Assembly: GCF_032362555.1 (NCBI RefSeq)
Contig: NC_083509.1
Span: 868,001-932,000 of the forward strand
DNA: 64,000 bases
DNA from: Amyelois transitella
Taxonomy: Eukaryota; Arthropoda; Insecta; Lepidoptera; Pyralidae
Direction of reading: 5' to 3'
Both the position numbers and the translations under genes were made by a program. Of the stretch, positions 33,701-42,700 are shown one piece after another. Under the pieces are notes generated by a model, which saw only the letters and a program-made list of their open reading frames with translations, was not told the DNA's origin and did no database searches. Within the stretch, counting starts at the first letter, position 1, and each line of letters starts with the position of its first letter.

Positions 33701-36700
33701 ATCCGATCGGAATAGAATAAAACAGATTTATTTTTCAAATTGGACACAAGGTATCACTTGTTACCTTGTGATAGGTACCTTGGCAACAAGTGATACCTTT
33801 TGTCTAATTAAAAAAAAATCTGTTTTATTCTATCACTTTTGTGCCGTGTGATTCCCGGCACCAATAGAAAAAAAAGAATAGGACCACTCCATCTCTCGAT
33901 CATGGATTTCGTAAAAGGCGACTAAGGGGTAGGCTTATAATCTTGTGATTCTGTTCAAATAGCTAAACGTGGCCCAAAAGACTCTTGAAAATACTGCTTT
34001 TCAACATTGTTGGCTCTGTCTAGCCCGCAAGGGATATAGACATGATTTTATGTATGTGTATGTATGTAGATTTAATTTCTAATGCCCGTAATCACGACCA
34101 AAATTATTAGTTCATCTCAAACACTTCAATCATCACTTCAAGACACATTCAAACCCCCCTTTACCTGATAGATATGGTCGCGGAGGTCGTGGAAGGCGTG
34201 CAAGGCGGAGCGCAGGAACAGCATGACGTCGTGGGCGGCCGGCTCGCCGCCGTCGCCCAGCAGCTCCAGTAAAGCTGGGGCCACACTGCCCGCCACTTCG
34301 GGGAACTATAACGAGAGATCATCTACTAAGTGATTTGTTTTTTTTTTTTTTAAATAACTGTGTACTGTTTTCCTGTTACTGTGTAAATTTCTATGCAATA
34401 AAGATATTGTAAACAAACATCGTGAGTTTCGGCCGTTTGTATTTGTGGGAATAAATCATGACTGGCTTTCACCCGCAAAGTGAGTTTGTTTGTTACCTCT
34501 TCACGGGTTTTCTACTGAATAACATGTATATACATTCATGTAATCGCGTCTATATCCCTTGCGGGGTAGACAGAGCCGACAGTCTTGAAAAGACTGATAG
34601 GCCACGTTCAGCTGTTTGGCTCGATGATAGAATTGAGTTTGAAATAGTGACAGGTTGCTGGCCCATTGCATAAAAGAAGTATCCCAAATTTATAAGCCTA
34701 TCCCTTAGTCGCCTTTAACGACATCTATCGGAAAGAGAAGGAGTGGTCCTATTCTTTATTATATTGGTGACAGGAACCACACGACATTTGGATTTACGGA
34801 ATAAATTAGCCTGTAGCAATGAACCACTGACCTTGAGCGCCGCCCTGTGCATGGCGCGCACCAGCAGCTGCCTGTACTTGGCAGCATCATCGTGGTCTGC
34901 GCCGGCGGCCCGCGCAGCTTCTTTGCGCAGCACCGCCACCAGCTCCTCGGCGTGGCGGGGGCTCACCAGGTCCAAGGCTGTGGGAGGAACGTTATTATGT
35001 ATGTTTGTTTGTTTGTATGTGGCGTAGAAAGTTCAGGTATACGTGTAGTTTTCAGGAGAATAGAAGGGGATCATCAGGTCCAAGACTGTGACTGGTTGAA
35101 GAACATTATTATGTTTGTTTGTTTATACGTCTTGAACAAAGTTCAGGTATACACGTGTAGCATTATTATGTTTGTTTGTACGTTTATACGTTTCGTAGAA
35201 AGTTCAGGTATACACGTGTAGTTTACAGGAGATTACAGGAGAATATAAGGGCATGTAATGAAGCACTGCATTCAATATTAAAGAAAAGAAATAATAAAAA
35301 ATTACACCTATAATTGTATATGTATGCCAGTTGACTTTGCCCGTTAAAACTTAAACAGACTTATACATACATACATATAATCACGTCTATGTCCTTAACA
35401 GGGTAGATAAAGCAAACAGTCTTGAAAATACTGATAGGCCACGTTCAGCTATTTGGCTTACTGATAGAATTGAGATTCATATAAAGTGACAGGTCATTAG
35501 TCCATCGCCTACAAGGGAAATCTCAATTTTATACGCCTTAGGTAGTCCTCTCTTACGACCTAAGTATTCTATAATAAAGATTAAAAAAAATAAAATAAAG
35601 ATTAAATAAATTAAATATTTTTTTTCTATTTTATGCCGTCAACATTCATAATAAGTGACAGCTCATTAGTCCATCGCCTACAAGAGGAATCACAATTTTA
35701 TACGCCTCTTTCGACATCTATGGGAAAAAATTGAGTGGTTCTACTATTAAATCAACCAATGTTGAGAAACTAAAATTTTTGACTATTACTAAACGACATA
35801 AAGTATCCTATAATACATACATAAAATCACGCCTCTTTCCCGGAGGGGTAGGCAGAGACTACCTCTTTCCACTTGCCGCGATCTCTGCATATTTCCTTCG
35901 CTTCATCCACATTCATAACTCTCTTCATGCAAGCTCGGCGGTTTCGGGTACTTTTAATAATAATGAATAAAAAGTTCCAAATTTAGAATTTTTTTTTCTA
36001 TGTTATGCCATCCACCACAACCACCCGGCACCCACCCAGCTGCAGCGTGTGGCGGCGCACGTCCAGGTCGGAGGCGGCCAGCACGCGCAGCGCGTCCATG
36101 GCCAGCGCGGGCAGCGCGCGCGCCGCCTCGCCGCGCGCCGCCAGCGCCGCCAGCCGCGCCACCACGATCAGCTTCACGTTGTTGTCGCTCTCCTTCACCA
36201 CCAGCTCGATGTAGCACGCCGCCGCCGCCTGCCGAGTGCCGCATCCATACACCACATACACCACATACACCACCACTTTATATTATAGGTATATATAGTG
36301 TGTCCCGTCAGCGACTTTATAGACAGTTAGATAATTGGAAGGCAGAAAACATAAACAGGGTGACATTTAAATCAACTGCATCCTTTTAAACATAGACTAT
36401 ACCCATGCTTCTGAGCTGTTTGAGCCTATTTTTATTTAAATTAAACGTCATCATTTTCACATTAAAAAAACCCTCAAAAACTACGTCACACGCTTTATTA
36501 TAGACCAAAACTACAAAACGAAATTAAAACTAAACATGTAAATAAATGTCTAAAAAATAAATTATTTTTCTAGTATCAAGATCAAGTAAAGTACAGAGTT
36601 GTCGAGATCGCTCAGCTGAATGAATTGTGTCGTTGACCTCTGAATCTTACGCGTCGCTTTTCCCCCGGCCGGGGTGATATGACGTATTTAGGATCGTGGA

Positions 36701-39700
36701 TTTTGATACTTTTATTTTTTTTTCGTACTTTCTGAAATATGAACCGATATTTTTCTTTTAACGTTTTAAAATATCCTTTAGATGAGTACACTTAACAGTT
36801 AAATTTATGCAGTTGAATTGAAAGTCACCCTGTAAATCAGGAGAGGAGCCCGGGATATGCCTTTGGCCAAGGATCCTGGATATGGTGAATCAGGTTTTTA
36901 CACAAAGCGATTCTCGATCACTATTTTCTTAACAGTTAGGTATTTGGAACGCAGAAAAAAAGTGTCTCGCCTGCTCGGCTCATCAGTCAGGAGAGGAGCC
37001 CGGGGTATGCCTTTGACCGTGGATCCTGGATTGGGTGAGTCAGGTTTTGGCACGAAGCGACTCCCGTCTGACCGCCGCAACCTTTGCAGGTAAACCTAAC
37101 CGGTATTGGAGCGATCATGGTTACACATCCAGTTAGTTGCCTGAATGTGCAGGTTTCCTCACGATGTTTTCCCTTACCATAAAAGCATCGGTTAGTATTC
37201 AAACTAAAGTATATAACTTCGAGAATAGACATTTGTAGGTATGTATATACTTGAAGTGGAATTCTAACCTATAAGCAGGTTTCACATCACGCATTATTAA
37301 CCGGACACCTTACCGGTTGGACCACCAACGCTCTTAGAAAAAGAATGTCCCATAATAATGAATCAACAATCCCATAAAACTTAACCATAGAATTTTGAAA
37401 AAGGAAGACCAAACTACACATTGAGATATTTTGATAATTCTAAAGCAGTATAATATTTTTGTTTTTAATTAATTTGATGACATTTATCACATATAAAAAT
37501 AATTAAAATGTTACAAACAAATAAAACATAAAAATAAAGATATAATCAATCATTTCTTCAACAGAAAAAAAAAAACAATTTATATTTCCTTCGAAATGTT
37601 CAACATCTGTCATTACTACAAACACTAGAACACTGACCTTTATAGCGGCCGGAGAAAAAAACAATTTTCTTCCTTCGAAATGTTCATCATCTGTCATTGC
37701 TACAAACACTGACCTTTATAGCGGCCGGAGCGCTGGACAAGGTGACGAGAGTGCCGGCCGCCTCGTAGCGCACCGCGGGGCTGGCCGAGTTCAGCAGCCC
37801 GTACACGGTCCGGATGAAGCGGGAGCGCTCCGATGGATTGGCGTGACACACCTGTTGTGAGACAATATCAATTACATTCACACGTTTAGGTTGTTTAATT
37901 TTTATTTTATTTATTTGGTATATCATTGTTTGCTACATTAAAACATGATTGTTAAAACTTTTATCAATGGAACATTCAACCTCTTTGTGTTGCTGTTTAT
38001 TTGTTGCTAGCCAAGTGCTGGCCAGTTATAAAAACAATATTTCATTTTTTTATTTGATAAAATGTTGGTGAAAATATTTCAAATTTTTTTTTGGCATCTA
38101 CACAAAACAGTTTAATAAGTGCATGTATTTAGGAATTATATAGTATTTTAGTTCATTTCATCTAACCAATTATTGTGAAAATCAGTGCATAAATACAGTG
38201 CTTTTCCTCGCCACAAGTCAAAAAAAAAAATTCAAAATTTTTATTCATTATTATAGGATATTATTATATCGCTTAATAATTGTCGTATGGTTTAACAACT
38301 TGGTTGACGTCAAATAAATTACTTAAAAACTAAGTTTACTGCCGCTTCCAAGGCGTCAGTGCAGAAGAAGCGGTAACAAACTGCACTGCAGCATTTTCAT
38401 CAACAACGTCAACTTCACAATATTAAATTATACTTAGAATAGAATGTGGACGGGAGAATACATTGTTCACGGGAGATTTATATATTTATGAGATTTAATA
38501 TTGAAAAAAGAAATATATATATATATATATTATGGATTGCCAATTTTAAAAAGATTTATGTACAGAGTGTACTGAAATTTTGATTTAAGTTCAAATTAAA
38601 CTACAATTAATTACGAGGTTCCTGTGCCAAGCTCGAGCCAGATGTTTTTATCATTAAGGTAATCATCAGTCCTATAATAAGCCTTCCCACAAAGTACTTT
38701 CTTTACATACTCTTTGAAAAGTACCCGAAACCGCCGAGCTTGTATGAAGAGAGTTATGAATGTGGACGAAGCGAAAGAAGTATGCAGAGATCGTGGCAAG
38801 TGGAAAGAGGTAGTCTCTGCCTACCCCTCCGGGAAAGAGGCGTGATTTTATGTATGTATGTATGTCTCTTTGAATTTTCGGTTGGGCATATCAAGAACAG
38901 ACTCCGGCAACCTATTATAAAATCGTATACAGTTCCCCATAAATGATTTACTGACTTTGCTAAGCCTATGAAACGGCATGACTAATTTATGTTTATTACG
39001 TAAATTTCTATCAGTTGTGGCACTAACTTTTTGAAAAAAAGAGGTATTTTTCCTAACATACATTATAAGATCAAAAATGTACTGGGACGCTACTGTAGGT
39101 ATGTTTATTTTCTTAAAGAGTTGTCTTAACGAGTCTCTTGGTCCTAAGCCGTAAATTGCGCGAACGGCCCTTTTCTGAATTATAAAAATAGTTTGTATAT
39201 CAGCCGCGCTACCCCATAAAAGTAAACCATAAGATAACAAGCTATGAAAATAGCTGAAATAAACAAGCCTAGCTGTAGCTACATCTGTCAATTGTCGGAT
39301 CCTCCTAACAGCATAAGCGGCAGAGCTAAGTCTATTGGATAGTTTAGAAATATGAGCACCCCACTGTAGCTTTGCATCAATTATAATTCCTAAAAACTTT
39401 GTATTTTCAACAAATTCTAATTTCTGGCCTTCCAGTGTTATGTCAGTATTGGCCTGCCTTACGTTTGGAAGGGTAAATTTAATGCATTGGGTCTTATTAG
39501 CATTTAAAAGAAGATTGTTGGTTGAGAACCAGATAGATATGGCCGACAGTATATTATTAACCGAACTTACATTTTCGCTATGGCGATCTAATTTAAATAT
39601 TAAAGAAGTGTCATCGGCAAACAGCACTATACCCGCCTGTTTTTCCACCATAAAAGGCAGGTCATTGACATATACCAAGAAGAGGAATGGTCCTAAAATT

Positions 39701-42700
39701 GAGCCCTGAGGAACACCCATTGAGACGCTTGAACCGCTTGACTTTACTCCATTAATATCTACAGTTTGAAGCCTATCAGTCAAATAGGATGCCATTAGTT
39801 TAGTTGATTTGTGGTCAAACCCATATTGACGAAGTTTACGCAAAAGTGTCTGATGATCTACGCAATCAAATGCTTTAGAGAGATCGCAAAAGACTCCAAC
39901 TGAATCCTGTGAACTCTCCCACGCGTCATAGATTTGAGTAACAAGTGCTACTCCCGCATCAGTGGTGGACTTCCCGGCAGTGAACCCATATTGTTGGGAA
40001 TGGAAAATGTTATTGATTTTAAAATATTGTTGCATTTGATTAAGCATCATCTTCTCAAACACCTTGCTCAAAACTGGCAATATAGAAATAGGTCTATAAT
40101 TGCCAAGGACTGTTTTCTCCCCTTTTTTGAATAGAGGTATTAATTTGCTACATTTCATTAAATTTGGAAAAATACCCTCATCAATACATTCATTAAATAA
40201 AAAAGCTAGATCAGATGCAATAATATCTATGATTTGACTTATGATACTAACAGACATACCCCAATGGTCTTCAGACTTTTTCAAATTAAGTTGTTTGAAC
40301 GCCTTTAATATATTATCAGAGTTAACATATTTAAATTTAAAGACAGATTTGATGGGAGTTGTGTTATTATTAAGTAGGGTTTCAGCGCGCAATGGACAAG
40401 AGTCAACGTCAGAAGTTAGCTCCACAGGGATTTTTGCAAAGAAATTATCAAAAGCATTTACTATGTCCTGAGTTTTAGAAATATTTTCGTTACCGGATGA
40501 TATTTGTTTAATACTGTCTCAAGTAGTTCATTTTCTCCATTTCAAACATTTTAGTAATAAACAATGATATACAATCTAATACATAATGTTAATTAAATTC
40601 TTAGTTGAAAACATTTATAATTTTGAGTGAAGTTTAAAAATGTTGAATATTTTTTTTCAATTAGTAATAAGAATAAGTTCTCTACTTAACCCTAAAATGG
40701 TACACTGTTAGATAATGCTATTAGCATTAAGTCCACCTATTGTACTTTACAAATTGTAATTGTTACAATAAAAGATAAATAAATAAATATTTTTTTTATG
40801 CTGAGGGTAAAAAAATAATAATTTTAAAAGCTGAAGGGTATCTTCGAACTAAAAAAAAACCAGAAAAGCTGCGAAGTATCAACAATGCTATCTCCTGGTC
40901 AGCATAGAGCAACATCAGGAAGGGGTCACTCATTATTTTCACAACATGTCCTGTTCATCTTACAAGATTCACAACATGTCCTGTTCATCTTACAAGATTC
41001 ACAACATGTCCTGTTCATCTTACAAGATTCACAACATGTCCTGTTCATCTTACAAGATTCACAACATGTCCTGTTCATCTTACAAGATTCACAACATGTC
41101 CTGTTCATCTTACAAGATTCACAACATGTCCTGTTCATCTTACAAGATTCACAACATGTCCTGTTCATCTTACAATATTCACAACATGTCCTGTTCATCT
41201 TACAAGATTCACAACATGTCCTGTTCATCTTACAAGATTCACAACATGTCCTGTTCATCTTACAAGATTCACAACATGTCCTGTTCATCTTACAAGATTC
41301 ACAACATGTCCTGTTCATCTTACAAGATTCACAACATGTCCTGTTCATCTTACAAGATTCACAACATGTCCTGTTCATCTTACAAGATTCACAACATGTC
41401 CTGTTCATCTTACAAGATTCACAACATGTCCTGTTCATCTTACAAGATTCAAGAGTCTAACACTAATCGTCATGTCATTCAGTCATCTGGCTGTCTACAT
41501 ATAGAGACTCTTCCAGTATTCTCAATACATTGATAATACGCGCACCCCGAGCTCTTCCCAAGTGGGCCAAAAAGACTTTGAAAGTAAAGTAGTATGAAAG
41601 ATTGAGAAAAAATGGCAACCTTACCTTGTATATCAACTCGACAATAACAAGCTGAAGGATATCTCCGAAACTCTGCACAGAATCCAGCCTTGCAGCGAGA
41701 TAAGACAGTGCTCTCTCCTGGTCAGCGTGGAGCAGCATCAGGAAGGCGTTCCGTTTGCAAGACATGTCCTGTTCGCCCTCGAGGAACGTCGCTACCAATT
41801 CTGGAGCGTCGGGAATGAGGAATTCGAAGTTGCTGTGGGCAAAACAATTGACTCAGTGCTAACTTTCATGAAAACCAGGCAGAAATATTGGTGTCAATTG
41901 ACCACAATTGTCATGAAATTCTTTAATTTTAAATTTCAAAAAGAGTTTCCAAAAAGATGTGTCTCACCTGAGGACCAAATACTTATTTTTTCATAAAACA
42001 TTGTTAATCTGTGACATCAATCACAGGTTTTTACAAACTATCTCCACATCGTTAAGAAAAAATTTATAACAGCCATCTTTCACTTAAGCCTTGTCTGTCA
42101 AAATATTAAAATAAAGATATGTATTAAACAAAGATTTTATCCCATTCTATTCATTCATCCAATATTGAGGTTTATTTCACATCACATCACAAAGGAAGTA
42201 TGCAGAGATCGTGGCAAATGGAAAGAGGTAGTCTCTGCCTACCCCTCCGGGGAAGAGGCGTGATTTTATGTATGTATGTACATCACAGAAACATTTGTGA
42301 TCTTTACTCACTCACCGATAAATAGTGAAGATAGCTAGTACGGCGTTCCTCCTGACGTAGGAGTGCCTGTGGTCGAGACAGGCTCTGATGGCCGGCATCA
42401 GCGGCTCCAGCAGCTCGGGCTCCTTCAGCTTGCACAGGAAGCGGAGAGTGGAGCCACGGATGAACTCATTGGGGTGTTGCAAGTCCTGTACGTAAAGGAA
42501 CTTTAGTCATCCATTTCATATTGGGAAAGTCAATTTCTACATTTTTAATGTCCATACCAGGCCCGAAGGCGCAAAAGAGATAAAAGAAAGGAATAATAAA
42601 TTGTCTATAGGAAGGCAAAAAAATATGTGTGTTGTGTGGTTCTCAGCACTAAGGCTAATAAACTTGGGATTTGTCTTGTAGGCGATGGGCTAGCCACCTG

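Noticed and set aside
36000..36389. Plus-strand 129-codon frame rich in Pro/Arg/Ala
   Set aside because: Antisense shadow of GC-rich beta-COP exon 6.
40941..41450. CRISPR-like regular repeats
   Set aside because: Units are contiguous 30-bp tandem copies without unique spacers, in an insect intron.
40885..41533. Open frames of 170-195 codons on both strands
   Set aside because: They exist only because the minisatellite period is a multiple of three; each is a periodic 10-residue string.
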